Below the pieces are notes generated by a model. That model had not been told where the DNA came from. It did no database searches and was given only the letters and a program-made list of their open reading frames with translations. The position numbers were made by a program, and so were the translations under genes. This document shows, piece after piece, positions 53,970-63,099 of a DNA stretch of 64,000 bases (its first letter is position 1; the number at the start of each line of letters is the position of its first letter). The DNA is from Microbacterium sp. SORGH_AS_0969 (GTDB lineage Bacteria; Actinomycetota; Actinomycetes; Actinomycetales; Microbacteriaceae): positions 2,728,001 to 2,792,000 of the forward strand of contig NZ_JAUTAG010000001.1 of NCBI RefSeq assembly GCF_030818255.1. The letters are read 5' to 3'.

Positions 53970-55328
53970 ATGACCACGGCATCCGTTCTTCCGCCTCCTC
54001 CGCCGAACCCGCCCGGCCGCGACGACTCCGCGGACACCGCAGCTCGCACCGTGCCGCTGCCGCCCGTCGAATCGACCGTCGTCCCCTCGTCGCGCGTGCG
54101 CATCGCCACCCCCGGGCGCATCGCCGGGGCCGCGGCCCAGATGGCCGCGCTCGGCCTGATCGGCCCGACCGTCTTCGGCGCGCTCTTCGGCATGCTGGGC
54201 GGCGGTATCGGACTGCTCTTCGCCCTCCTGATCGGCGTCGTCGTTCTCGTCGCCCTCGTCTACGCCCTCTTCGCGGTGGCCTGGTTCGAACGGGCCCGTG
54301 TCGACGGCCTGTACGGCTTCGGCCTCGCGGCGCTCAGCCCACGCCGGAGCCCGCGTCCCGGATTCGTCGGCTTCCTGCACACGGTCTGGCTGCAGGCGAT
54401 CGACCCCGGCCAGTGGCGCGCGGTGGCCTCGTTCACCATCGGCACGATCCTGGGCCTGGTGACCCTGACCGCCGCAGGTCTCGCCGCGTGGGGCTTCGCG
54501 CTCTCCATCGCCCCCATCTTCGGCTGGCCGGATACGCGCTTCCTCGGCATCTTCCCGCTCGAGGGGTTCGCCGCGCCCCTCGTCGGCGTCGTCGCCCTCG
54601 TCGGATCGCTCGCGGGCATCGTCGGACTCGCCGTACTGCACGGTCTGATCGTCCGCGCGATCTTCGTCCCCTCGCGCGAGGCGGAGCTCGAGGAGCGCGC
54701 ACGCACCTCGGACTCCCGCCGCGCCGGCGCGGTCCGCGCCGCCGAGGTCGAACGCACCCGCATCGAACGCGACCTCCACGACGGCGTCCAACCGCGACTC
54801 GTCTCGATCGGTATGACGCTGGGCCTCGCGCAGACCAAGATCGACGACGACCCCGAGACCGCGAAGGCCCTCGTCGCCGAGGCGCACGCCTCGACCAAAT
54901 CGGCGATCACCGAACTCCGCCAGCTCGCCCGTGGCATCCATGCCTCGGTGCTCGATGACCGGGGACTGGATGCCGCGCTCTCGGCGCTCGCGTCGCGTTC
55001 GCACATCCCCGTGACCCTCGACGTGCGTCTGCCGCGTCGGTGCAGTCGTCCGGCTGAGGCCGCGGTGTACTTCGCGATCGCCGAGGCGCTGACGAACGCG
55101 GCGAAGCACTCCCGAGCGACCGGGTGCCGCGTGCACGTCCGCCTCCGCGAGGACGGGACCCTCTGGGCCCGGGTCGAGGACGACGGACTGGGCGGGGCGC
55201 GTGTCGTCCCGGGCGGTGGCCTCGACGGCATCGTGAACCGCGTGGTGGCCGCCGGCGGCACGGCCCGTATCGACAGCCCGCAGGGCGGACCCACGACCGT
55301 GGAGGTGAGCGTCCCGTGCGCATCCTGA
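53970..55328 (+). CDS. Two-component sensor histidine kinase (NarL-type partner)
   Basis: 452 residues. A Pro-rich cytoplasmic N-terminus (1-50), then two pairs of membrane segments (ALGLIGPTVFGALFGMLGGG...; IGTILGLVTLTAAGLAAWGF) in a putative-sensor domain. The HisKA_3 dimerisation/phosphoacceptor helix is ERTRIERDLHDGVQPRLVS, with His in the DLHDG motif. The HATPase has EALTNAAKHSRA (N box) and VEDDGLGGA (G1). ATG 53970 lies 7 bases after TACCGT; a GTG nine bases upstream is an alternative. The stop overlaps the response regulator gene by 13 bases. Signal unknown, probably envelope stress given the DUF4097 partner. Confidence 0.9.
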   Translation: MTTASVLPPPPPNPPGRDDSADTAARTVPLPPVESTVVPSSRVRIATPGRIAGAAAQMAALGLIGPTVFGALFGMLGGGIGLLFALLIGVVVLVALVYALFAVAWFERARVDGLYGFGLAALSPRRSPRPGFVGFLHTVWLQAIDPGQWRAVASFTIGTILGLVTLTAAGLAAWGFALSIAPIFGWPDTRFLGIFPLEGFAAPLVGVVALVGSLAGIVGLAVLHGLIVRAIFVPSREAELEERARTSDSRRAGAVRAAEVERTRIERDLHDGVQPRLVSIGMTLGLAQTKIDDDPETAKALVAEAHASTKSAITELRQLARGIHASVLDDRGLDAALSALASRSHIPVTLDVRLPRRCSRPAEAAVYFAIAEALTNAAKHSRATGCRVHVRLREDGTLWARVEDDGLGGARVVPGGGLDGIVNRVVAAGGTARIDSPQGGPTTVEVSVPCAS

Positions 55329-55981
55329 TCTGCGAAGACTCCGTCCTGCTGCGCGAGGGGCTCGTCCGCCTTCTCGCCGACGACGGTCACGAGGTCGTCG
55401 TCGCCCTGCCCGACGCCGACGGGCTCCAGGCCGCGGTCGACGAGCACGCACCCGACCTCTGCGTCCTCGACGTGCGGCTTCCGCCGACCTGGACCGACGA
55501 GGGCATCCGCGCGGCGATCGCGCTGAGGTCCCGGCATCCGGGACTCGCGGTCCTCGTCCTCTCGCAGTACGTCGAGGAGCAGTATGCCAGCGACTTGATC
55601 GCCGACGGGCAGGGCTCGCTCGGCTACCTGCTCAAGGACCGGGTCGCCGACGTCCGCGACTTCCTCGACGCGGTCGCCCGCATCAGCGGGGGAGCGACCG
55701 TCCTCGACCCCGAGGTCGTCGGGCAGCTCCTCGCCCGTCGCCGTCGTGATGAGCGGCTGCAGAGCCTGACGGAGCGGGAACGCAGCGTGCTCGCGCTCAT
55801 CGCGGAAGGCCGGTCGAACCAGGCCATCGCCGCGGCGCTCTTCGTGAGCGAGGCCAGCGTCGAGAAGTACATCACCGCCATCTTCACCAAGCTCGGCCTG
55901 GAGCAGGACGAGACCGGCAACCGCCGCGTCATCGCCGCCCTCGTGCACCTGGGCCACGACCACACCGGAGCAACGTCATGA
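55316..55981 (+). CDS. LuxR/NarL-family response regulator
   Basis: 221 residues. Receiver domain: RILICEDSVLLREGL (acidic pair), CVLDVRLPP (phosphoacceptor Asp near residue 51), LSQYVE and LLKDRVAD (Lys). C-terminal GerE helix-turn-helix: LTERERSVLALIAEGRSNQAIAAALFVSEASVEKYI (quoted in part: LTERERSVLALIAEGRSN). GTG 55316 overlaps the kinase gene. The stop overlaps the DUF4097 gene (ATGA), so all three are one operon and the regulator may control it. Confidence 0.93.
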   Translation: MRILICEDSVLLREGLVRLLADDGHEVVVALPDADGLQAAVDEHAPDLCVLDVRLPPTWTDEGIRAAIALRSRHPGLAVLVLSQYVEEQYASDLIADGQGSLGYLLKDRVADVRDFLDAVARISGGATVLDPEVVGQLLARRRRDERLQSLTERERSVLALIAEGRSNQAIAAALFVSEASVEKYITAIFTKLGLEQDETGNRRVIAALVHLGHDHTGATS

Positions 55982-56826
55982 CCACGCAGACCCCCGTCGA
56001 CCAGGCTCCTCTCGAGCCGACCCCTCCGCCGGCTCCCACCTCGCGCCGGGGAACCGTCCTGGCAGTGTCGATCGTCACGATCGTCGTCGGAGCGATCGCC
56101 CTCGTCGGCACGGTGGGCGGCACCGCGATCACCGCGGCGGCCACGCTCTCCGACACACGATCCGGCGTGCAGGCGGGCTCGGTGTCGGCGCGGGGCCTCA
56201 CCGATCTCTCGGTCGACGTGGCCGGAGGCTCGCTCACGATCGAGTACGGCGACGGGACCGACGCGACGCTCGAGGCCGGGGGCGCTCGACGCGGCGGCTG
56301 GACGTTCGAGCGCACGGGCGACACGCTGCGCGTGTCGTCGCCGCGGGGCGCCTTCGTCGACTGGGACCGGAGCCCGGGCGCGACGCTGACGCTCCCGCGC
56401 AGTCTGAAGGGCGCGCCGCTCGACGGGCGTATCGACGTCACGGGTGGGACGCTCGACCTCGACGCCGAGATGCGGGGGCTGACGGTGAACCTCGCCGGCG
56501 GTGCGGTCGACCTGTCCGGGAGCGCCGAGACGCTCGAGGTCACGGTTGCCGGCGGGGCCGCCACGGCCGACGTCGAGGATGTCGACACGGCGACCTTCGA
56601 GGTCGCCGGCGGTGAGCTGACGGCGGGGTTGAGCGGTGCGACCCCCAGCCGCACGACGGTCACGGTCACGGCGGGATCCGCCGACATCACGCTGCCCGAC
56701 GACGAGTACCGGGTCGTGAACCAGGACGGTATCGGCTCGGTCGACAACAGCCTGCGCACCTCGTCGTCGGCGAAGGCCGTCGTCGACGTCGAGGCGGCGC
56801 TGGGTCAGGTGTCACTGTCGTCCTGA
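55978..56826 (+). CDS. DUF4097-type beta-helix membrane protein
   Basis: 282 residues. A Pro-rich N-terminal 22 residues precede one membrane segment (GTVLAVSIVTIVVGAIALVG, about 25-44). The exported part has repeated GG-turn beta strands (LSVDVAGGSLTIEYGD, LTVNLAGGAVDLSG, LEVTVAGGAATADV), the DUF4097 solenoid. Such proteins are often paired with LiaFSR-like or PspC-like envelope stress systems. Co-translated with the response regulator. Its 3' end overlaps the convergent EamA gene by 22 bases. Confidence 0.85.
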   Translation: MTTQTPVDQAPLEPTPPPAPTSRRGTVLAVSIVTIVVGAIALVGTVGGTAITAAATLSDTRSGVQAGSVSARGLTDLSVDVAGGSLTIEYGDGTDATLEAGGARRGGWTFERTGDTLRVSSPRGAFVDWDRSPGATLTLPRSLKGAPLDGRIDVTGGTLDLDAEMRGLTVNLAGGAVDLSGSAETLEVTVAGGAATADVEDVDTATFEVAGGELTAGLSGATPSRTTVTVTAGSADITLPDDEYRVVNQDGIGSVDNSLRTSSSAKAVVDVEAALGQVSLSS

Positions 56827-57731
56827 GCGCTGCGCTCCCGGAGGGCCCCTTCTCGTCGCCGAGCGACGGGGAGGGGCCCTTCTCGCGCGGGACGCGGACG
56901 CGCGACGACCAGCGACAGCAGGACGAGCGCGATGCCGAGAGCCTGAAGCGGGGCGAGGGACTCCCCGCCGACGAGCACCCCGAGCACGACCCCGGTCACC
57001 GGGTTGAGCAGCCCGATGATCCCGACGGTGCCCGCCGGCAGGTGGCGAAGCCCGGTGAACCAGCACACGAACGCCAGCGCGGTGGCGACGACGGCGATCC
57101 CCGCGTAGGCCGCGCCGCCGATCGCATCCACGCGCGGGGGCGGCCCCTCGACGATCGCCGCGGCGACCACGAGCGCGATCCCTCCGGCGATGAGCTGCCA
57201 TGACGTCGTCGCGAGCAGCGGGGTGTCGTCGCGCCACCGGGTGGTGAGGATCGCCCCGAGCGACGACGCGAGCAGAGCGATGACGGATGCCGCGACCCCG
57301 GCGGGCGACACGGCGCCGGCCCCGAGCCCGACGACCAGCAGCACACCCCCGATGCCGAGCACGGCCCCCGCCGCCCACCGCGGGGTCGGGCGCTGCGAGA
57401 GGATCGGCCACGCGATGCCCGCGAGGGCGAGTGGGGCCAGCGCCATGATCGACGCCGCGATCGAGGAGGGCAACAGCTGCGCGGCGAGGTAGACCAGCAC
57501 GAAGAAGGCGCCGAAGTTCAACAGTCCCAGGACGGGTGCGCGCCACCACCACGAGCCGCGCGGTCGCCGTCGGGCCAGCGCCCACAGCAAAAGTCCGGCG
57601 GGCAGGGCGCGCAGGGCGGCGCCCCAGAGTGGGGCGTCGGGCGGGAGCAGGTGCCGCGTGACCACGTAGGTGGCACCCCACGCGATCGGGGCAACCGCGG
57701 TGATCGCGACGAGGCGCCATATACCTTCCAT
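56805..57731 (-). CDS. EamA-family (DMT) transporter
   Basis: 308 residues with ten membrane segments in two EamA repeats (IAWGATYVVTRHLLPPDAPLW in the first, given in part; SLGAILTTRWRD and GLLNPVTGVVLGVLVGGE in the second). The PVTGVVLG-type signature near the end is typical of 10-helix drug/metabolite exporters. Substrate unknown. ATG 57731 lies 7 bases after TATACT on the minus strand. Divergent from a MarR regulator whose probable operators overlap both starts, so expression is likely induced by the regulator's ligand. Confidence 0.88.
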   Translation of the reverse strand: MEGIWRLVAITAVAPIAWGATYVVTRHLLPPDAPLWGAALRALPAGLLLWALARRRPRGSWWWRAPVLGLLNFGAFFVLVYLAAQLLPSSIAASIMALAPLALAGIAWPILSQRPTPRWAAGAVLGIGGVLLVVGLGAGAVSPAGVAASVIALLASSLGAILTTRWRDDTPLLATTSWQLIAGGIALVVAAAIVEGPPPRVDAIGGAAYAGIAVVATALAFVCWFTGLRHLPAGTVGIIGLLNPVTGVVLGVLVGGESLAPLQALGIALVLLSLVVARPRPAREGPLPVARRREGALRERSAQDDSDT

Positions 57732-57761
57732 GGAAGACAGTATAGTTTCCGCGGAAGGTAT
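57721..57761. promoter_or_regulatory. MarR-type double operator overlapping both divergent starts
   Basis: Two 10-bp palindromes, TTCCATGGAA (57726-57735) and TTCCGCGGAA (57747-57756), have centres 21 bases apart (two helical turns). They lie inside larger arms ATACCTTCC (57721-57729) and GGAAGGTAT (57753-57761). The left site covers the EamA start codon; the right site abuts the MarR -10 TATCAT. Confidence 0.8.
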
Positions 57762-57771
57762 CATGGATGCC

Positions 57772-58260
57772 ATGACCGACCACGTCGATGAACTCGTCGC
57801 GCAGTGGGCCGCTGAGCGCCCCGACGTCGACGCCTCGCCGATGCAGATCATCGGGCGCATGAGCCGCATCGTCGACTACCTCGAGGCCGAGCTGCTCGTC
57901 GTCTTCCGGCGCTACGGTCTGGGCGAGGGGGAGTTCGACGTCCTCGCCGCGCTCCGTCGGAGCGGTGAGCCCTTCGCGTGCGCCCCCGGAGAGCTCGCGC
58001 GGCACACGATGGTGACCACCGGTGCGGTGACCAAGCGCGTCGACCGGCTCGTGGCATCCGGACTCGTGTCGAGGGAGGCGAGCGACGACGACGGCCGCGG
58101 TCGGGTGGTGTCGCTCACTCCGGCGGGTCGGCGGGTCATCGACGAGGCGCTGGTCGCCCACGTCGAGAACGAGGAGCGCCTGCTGTCGGCGCTCCGCCCG
58201 GCCGACCGTCGTGTGCTGGAGGCGCTGCTGCGCAACTGGGGGTCTGCCCTCGGCGTGTAA
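57772..58260 (+). CDS. MarR-family transcriptional regulator
   Basis: 162 residues. The winged helix has GELARHTMVTTGAVTKRVDRL and the wing LVSREASDDDGRGRVVSLTPAGRR (quoted in part). ATG 57772 lies 7 bases (GGATGCC) after -10 TATCAT, the same leaderless arrangement as at 10335 and 10414; an in-frame ATG at 57763 overlaps the -10 and would add three residues. It probably represses the divergent EamA exporter and itself through the palindromes between the two genes. Ligand unknown. Confidence 0.88.
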   Translation: MTDHVDELVAQWAAERPDVDASPMQIIGRMSRIVDYLEAELLVVFRRYGLGEGEFDVLAALRRSGEPFACAPGELARHTMVTTGAVTKRVDRLVASGLVSREASDDDGRGRVVSLTPAGRRVIDEALVAHVENEERLLSALRPADRRVLEALLRNWGSALGV

Positions 58261-58303
58261 GCGCTGAGGCTGCGCTGACGCTTCCGGTGCCGCCGCCGTG
58301 CCC

Positions 58304-58640
58304 GTGCCTTGTTTGCCCCCGTTCGTCGTGCGGCGCATGCTGCGGCGACCACGTGCGGCAAGTGACGCCCCGACGCCGTCGCGCCCGTGCCTGGTTTGCC
58401 CCTACTTGTCGTGCGGCGCGTGCTTGGGCGACGAAGTGCGGCAAGTGACGCCCCCGACGCCGTCGCGCCGGTGCCTGGTTTGCCCCTACTTGTCGTGCGG
58501 CGCGTGCTCGGGCGACGAAGTGCGGCAAGTGAGGCTTCCCGACGCCGGCGCCCCCGGCGCCTCGGTTGCCCATGTTTGTCGCGTGGCGCGTGCTCAGGCG
58601 ACGAATTGCGGCAGCTCACGCACGTGGCTTCCGCTACGAC
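58304..58640. repeat. Four tandem repeats of about 84 bp
   Basis: Units start at 58304, 58387, 58471 and 58557 (periods 83, 84 and 86), each beginning GTGCCTGGTTTGCCC or a variant. Each holds the arms TTGCC..ACTTGTCG and CGACGAAGTGCGGCAA, giving an imperfect hairpin. Units 2 and 3 are nearly identical; 1 and 4 are more diverged. They fill the whole 429-base gap between the marR and hrpA stops. Open frames across them follow the repeat and look non-coding. Confidence 0.85.
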
Positions 58641-58689
58641 AAGCCGCCCGCACGGGCGATCGCCTCGCATGGCGCATCCCGCGCGCGAC

Positions 58690-61600
58690 TCACGCGCCCT
58701 TCAGCGCCTTCGCGATGCGCTGGATCGACACGGGTTCCGCCGTGCCGAGGCGCTGGGCGAACAGGCTCACGCGCAGCTCCTCCAGCAGCCACCGCGTCTG
58801 CACGAGGTTCGCCGGGGCGTCGGCGGGAAGAGGCACCGTGCCTCCGGCCTCGACGAAACCGGCGGCGGCGCGCTCGTACTCGGTCATGCGCTGTCGGTCG
58901 CGGCCCGGATTGTCCGACAGAGTCTTCACCCGCTCGAGCGCACCGGCGAGGTAGCGGGGATAGTGCTGCAGGCGCGGGATGCCGGTGCGCGAGAGGAAGC
59001 CGGGGAACAGCAGCCCCTTCACCTGGCCGCGCACGTCGTTGAGCGCTCCGAGGAGCGTCATCGACGCGGCATCCTTCATCGCCCTCTCGACCTCGCGCTG
59101 CGCGAGCAGGATCTTCGCCGCGAGTGACACCGTCTGGAACGTGCGCTCCACCGAAACGGAAGAGAACGCGTCGCGCACCCGCTCGAAGTCCCCTCGGGTG
59201 CGCACGGCGCCGTCGCTCCCGAGGATGTCGTCGGCCAGGGCCACGCGCGCATCCTCGATCAGGGCTTTCGCGTTCTGGTACGGGGATGCCGCGAGCGCGA
59301 GCTTCTCGTTCGCGGTGAGGTGGTCGAGAACGTAGGTGGCGGGGGAGGGGACGGCCAGCAGCATCAGGCGACGGATGCCGGCCCGCGTGAGCCGCGCGGC
59401 GTCTTCGGGTGTCGCCTCGACGCGCAGAGCGACGCTGTCGCCCTCGTCGACGAGCGCCGGGTAGCCGCGCACGACGCCGCCGGCGACGGGGGTGTCGACG
59501 ACCTCGGTGAGCTCGTCGAGGTCCCAGGTGGTGAGCTTCGTGCGCGAAGCGAAAGCGGGGGAGGCCTGGGCGACCTTCGCGGCCCTCTGCGGGGGCCGAG
59601 AGATCGTCGACTCGACGCTGGAGCGCGCCCGGTCGGCCAGTCGTCGCTGCAGCGCACCGAGGTCGCGGTCGCTGCCGACCGCCCGGCCCCGGGCATCGAC
59701 CGCTCGGAACGAGGGGAGGAGGTGCGCGGGAACGCGCTCGAGCTCGAAGTCAGCCGCGCTCACCCGCTGGTTCGCGACGCGCTGCACCAGGGCGGCGAGG
59801 GCGTCGACGAGCGTCGTCTTCGGGAGGCCGTTCGCGTGCTCGGGGCCCTTCTCGGCGAGTTCGGCCGAGAACTTCTCCGCCCAGTCGGCGGCCGGCACCA
59901 CGTTGCGGCGGATGGTCTTCGGCAGGGCGCGAAGCAACGCCGTGACGAGCTCGTCGCGCATGCCGGGCACCTGCCAGTCGAAGCCGTCGGGGCGCAGCTG
60001 CGCGAGCAGGGGCAGCGGAACGACGACCGTGACGCCGTCGTCGGGGGCGCCCGGCTCGAAGCGATACGCGAGGTTCAGCGTCTGGTCGCCCTGTCGCCAG
60101 CGCGCGGGGAAGGCCCGATCGTCGCCCTGCGCCCGGTCTCCGGTGAGGTCGGACTCGCGCAGGTCGAGCAGGTGCGGTGTGCGGTTCGAGGCATCCTTCC
60201 ACCAGGTCTCGAACGAGCGGACGTCGGTGACGTCGGCGGGGATTCGCGCGTTGTAGAACGCGAACACCGCCTCGTCGCCGATGAGGATGTCACGGCGGCG
60301 CTCGCGCTCCTCGATCTTCTCGAGCAGGCGGCGCTGCTCGACGTTGCGGCGGAGGAACGCCGTGAGGCGCTTGTCGAGGACCGAGGGGTCCCACTCGCCC
60401 TCGACGAGTGCGTGGCGGACGAACATCTCGCGGGCGAGAGGGCGGTCGAAGCGCGCGAGCTGGACGCGACGACGGCCGACGAGCTCGACACCGAACAGCG
60501 TGACCTTCTCGTACGCGGCGGCGGAGCCGGCATCCTTCGACCAGTGCGGCTCGCTCAGCGAGCGCTTCACCAGGTCGGGGGCGAGTTCCTCCGCCCACGC
60601 AGGGTCGACGGCGGCGACCGTCCGCGCGAACAGGCGCGAGGTCTCGACGAGCTCGGCGGCCATGACGGCGGAGGGGCGCTTCTTCTTCAGCCCCGACCCG
60701 GGGAAGATCGCGAACCGCGCCCCGCGGGCACCGATGTACTCGCCCTTGACGGGGCGAGCATCACCGGGCGCCTTGCGATCCCTCGTCTGCGCCATCGTGC
60801 GCGGATCCAGGATGCCGAGATGCGACAGCAGTCCGGAGAGGATCGCGCGGTGGATGGCGTCGCCGGCGGCGTGGCCCTCGGGGGCGGCTGTGTCGTGGCG
60901 CTCGTCGCGACGGCTCGCGGACCGGGACGGGTCCGACGTGGGCGGGAGGGCCCGGGTCCGGTCCCGCCGGCCGGTGCTGTCACGCCCGGCGCTGTCGCGG
61001 TCTCCGGACCCCCGCTCGCCGCCGAGCGACCGCAGCTGCCGGTGCACGTCGACCCACTCGCGCACGCGCACGTAATTCAGATGCTCGCTCCGGCACAGGC
61101 GCCGGAACGCGCTCGAGCCGAGCTCGGCCTGCTTCTCCTGCAAGTACTCCCACAGGTTCAGCAGCGAGAGGAAATCGCTGGTCGGGTCGGTGAACCGGGC
61201 GTGGAACCGGTCGGCTTCCTCGCGGCGGTCCTCGGGGCGCTCGCGCACGTCCTGGATGGACATGCCGGAGACGATCGCGAGGACCTCGGCCGAGACGTCG
61301 TTCCGGCGCGCCTCGATGAGCATTCGCGCGAAGCGCGGGTCGATCGGCAGCCGCGCGATCTCGCGGCCGATCTCGGTGAGGCGGGGACCGTCTTCGCGCC
61401 CGCCACCGCGCGACGGGTCGCGATCGGGTCGGTCGTCGCGCGAGCGCGCCCCCGGTGCCGGCAGCTTCACGGCACCGAGCTCGACGAGCAGGTCGAATGC
61501 CGCCTTCACACCGCGCGAATCGGGCGGGGTCAGGAACGGGAACGCCTGGATGTCGCCGAACCCGAGCGAGAGCATCTGCAGGATCACGGATGCCAGCGAC

Positions 61601-62859
61601 GTGCGCAGGATCTCGGGTTCGGTGTACTCCGGCCGACGCGTGAAATCGTCCTCGGAGTAGAGGCGGATCGCGACACCGGGCGACGTGCGCCCCGCGCGAC
61701 CGGATCGCTGCTGCGCCGAGGCCTGGGACACGGCCTCGATCGGCAGCCGCTGGATCTTCGACCTGTTGCTGTACCGCGAGATGCGGGCTGTGCCGGTGTC
61801 GACGACATACCGGATGCCGGGGACGGTGAGACTCGTCTCGGCGACGTTGGTGGCGAGGATGACACGGCGGCGAACGCCCGCGACGGTGGAGCGCTCGAAC
61901 ACCCGGTGCTGCTCGGCGGCGGACAGACGCCCGTAGAGGGGCAGCACCTCGGTCGGCGCGGCATCCTTCTGATACGCCCCGCGGATGGCATCCGCCGCAT
62001 CCCGGATCTCCGCCTCGCCCGGGAAGAACACGAGCACGTCGCCCGCGGGCTCCCGGTCGAGCTCGCGGAGCGCCGCCACGACGGCCCCGACCTCGTCGGC
62101 GTCGTCGCCGTCGCGCGTCGCGCGGGCCGAACTCCTGACTTTCTGCGGCGCTGCGACCCCGCGGCCACGGGATGTCGCGGCGTCGGAGCCGTCGGCATCC
62201 GGATCCTCAGGAGTTTCGCCCGCACCGTCGGCGCCATCCAGCGGCCGGTAGCGGATCTCGACCGGATAGGTCCGCCCCGACACCTCGATCACGGGCGCCG
62301 GCACCGGCTCGCCGCCCGGCTCGGCGGGCGCGGCGGCGAAGTGCCGCGCGAAGCTCTCGGGGTCGATCGTCGCCGAGGTGACGATGACCTTGAGGTCGGG
62401 GCGCTTCGGCAGGATGCGGCGGAGGTATCCGAGCAGGAAGTCGATGTTGAGCGAACGCTCGTGCGCCTCGTCGACGATGATCGTGTCGTAGCGGCGCAAG
62501 AGCCGGTCGCGGTGGATCTCGTTGAGCAGGATGCCGTCGGTCACGAGCGCTACGCGGGTGTCGGCCGACACCTTGTCGGTGAAGCGCACCTTGTAGCCGA
62601 CGGTGGAGCCGAGGGGAACCTGCATCTCTTCGGCGATGCGCTCGGCGATCGTGCGCGCGGCGATGCGGCGCGGCTGCGTGTGTGCGATCGAGGTGCGGCC
62701 GAGCTCGAGGCAGATCTTCGGCAGCTGCGTCGTCTTGCCCGAGCCGGTCGCGCCGGCGACGATCACGACCTGGTTGTCGCGGATGGCGCGCGCGATCTCG
62801 TCCCGCGCGGCGCTGACGGGCAGCTCGGGCGGGTAGACGATCACGGGTTCGACAGACAC
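58690..62859 (-). CDS. hrpA: HrpA-type DEAH-box RNA helicase
   Basis: 1389 residues, about 80-90 longer than E. coli HrpA. Motifs: GATGSGKTTQLP (I, about 36-47), TQPRRIAART (Ia), IIVDEAHERSLNIDFLL (II, DEAH), VTSATID (III), VFFPGEAEI (IV), ATNVAETSLTVPGI (V) and QRSGRAGRTSPG (VI). The OB fold and long C-terminal HrpA domain follow. It unwinds RNA and is linked in other bacteria to rescue of stalled ribosomes. Extra low-complexity loops: about residues 195-260 (containing palindromic element B), an Arg/Asp/Gly stretch near 475, and an Arg/Ser/Asp stretch near 620. GTG 62859; TAAACT 8 bases before it. Confidence 0.93.
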   Translation of the reverse strand: MSVEPVIVYPPELPVSAARDEIARAIRDNQVVIVAGATGSGKTTQLPKICLELGRTSIAHTQPRRIAARTIAERIAEEMQVPLGSTVGYKVRFTDKVSADTRVALVTDGILLNEIHRDRLLRRYDTIIVDEAHERSLNIDFLLGYLRRILPKRPDLKVIVTSATIDPESFARHFAAAPAEPGGEPVPAPVIEVSGRTYPVEIRYRPLDGADGAGETPEDPDADGSDAATSRGRGVAAPQKVRSSARATRDGDDADEVGAVVAALRELDREPAGDVLVFFPGEAEIRDAADAIRGAYQKDAAPTEVLPLYGRLSAAEQHRVFERSTVAGVRRRVILATNVAETSLTVPGIRYVVDTGTARISRYSNRSKIQRLPIEAVSQASAQQRSGRAGRTSPGVAIRLYSEDDFTRRPEYTEPEILRTSLASVILQMLSLGFGDIQAFPFLTPPDSRGVKAAFDLLVELGAVKLPAPGARSRDDRPDRDPSRGGGREDGPRLTEIGREIARLPIDPRFARMLIEARRNDVSAEVLAIVSGMSIQDVRERPEDRREEADRFHARFTDPTSDFLSLLNLWEYLQEKQAELGSSAFRRLCRSEHLNYVRVREWVDVHRQLRSLGGERGSGDRDSAGRDSTGRRDRTRALPPTSDPSRSASRRDERHDTAAPEGHAAGDAIHRAILSGLLSHLGILDPRTMAQTRDRKAPGDARPVKGEYIGARGARFAIFPGSGLKKKRPSAVMAAELVETSRLFARTVAAVDPAWAEELAPDLVKRSLSEPHWSKDAGSAAAYEKVTLFGVELVGRRRVQLARFDRPLAREMFVRHALVEGEWDPSVLDKRLTAFLRRNVEQRRLLEKIEERERRRDILIGDEAVFAFYNARIPADVTDVRSFETWWKDASNRTPHLLDLRESDLTGDRAQGDDRAFPARWRQGDQTLNLAYRFEPGAPDDGVTVVVPLPLLAQLRPDGFDWQVPGMRDELVTALLRALPKTIRRNVVPAADWAEKFSAELAEKGPEHANGLPKTTLVDALAALVQRVANQRVSAADFELERVPAHLLPSFRAVDARGRAVGSDRDLGALQRRLADRARSSVESTISRPPQRAAKVAQASPAFASRTKLTTWDLDELTEVVDTPVAGGVVRGYPALVDEGDSVALRVEATPEDAARLTRAGIRRLMLLAVPSPATYVLDHLTANEKLALAASPYQNAKALIEDARVALADDILGSDGAVRTRGDFERVRDAFSSVSVERTFQTVSLAAKILLAQREVERAMKDAASMTLLGALNDVRGQVKGLLFPGFLSRTGIPRLQHYPRYLAGALERVKTLSDNPGRDRQRMTEYERAAAGFVEAGGTVPLPADAPANLVQTRWLLEELRVSLFAQRLGTAEPVSIQRIAKALKGA
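62124..62221. repeat. Palindromic element B, 98 bp, inside hrpA
   Basis: GGGCCGAACTCCTGAC (62124-62139) and CTCAGGAGTTTCGCCC (62206-62221) are inverted arms, and the right arm is the exact complement of the left arm of element A at 25557. It encodes about residues 213-246 of the helicase, in frame, as the low-complexity DPDADGSDAATSRGRGVAAP. Confidence 0.65.
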
Positions 62860-63033
62860 AGCCTTCTAGTTTATCGCGCGGTGGCGCCTCGGCGTCCGGC
62901 TCCGACTGTTCGCGTCAGCGCGTGAGTTGTCGCGATTGGTCGCGTCGCGTGGGGTGTGGCGCACATATGCGGCACCTCAGTGTCGGGCCGTGTGGGTTTC
63001 GTGAGCGGAGGCGGCGGCTCCGACCCGCGTGGA

Positions 63034-63083
63034 TTGCCGCAATGTGTCGCTTCGGAGGGCGGAGAAGCGACGTTCTCCGGCAA
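63034..63083. repeat. Bulged hairpin in the gap between hrpA and the GH3 gene
   Basis: TTGCCG (63034-63039) and CGGCAA (63078-63083) enclose GTCGCTTC (63046-63053) and GAAGCGAC (63064-63071) with a 10-base loop. The outer TTGCCG/GTCG words echo the tandem repeats at 58.3 kb. It lies downstream of the GH3 gene stop, so it could serve as its terminator. The rest of 62860-63099 shows no gene. Confidence 0.5.
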
Positions 63084-63099
63084 ATCACGCGAACGGGCG

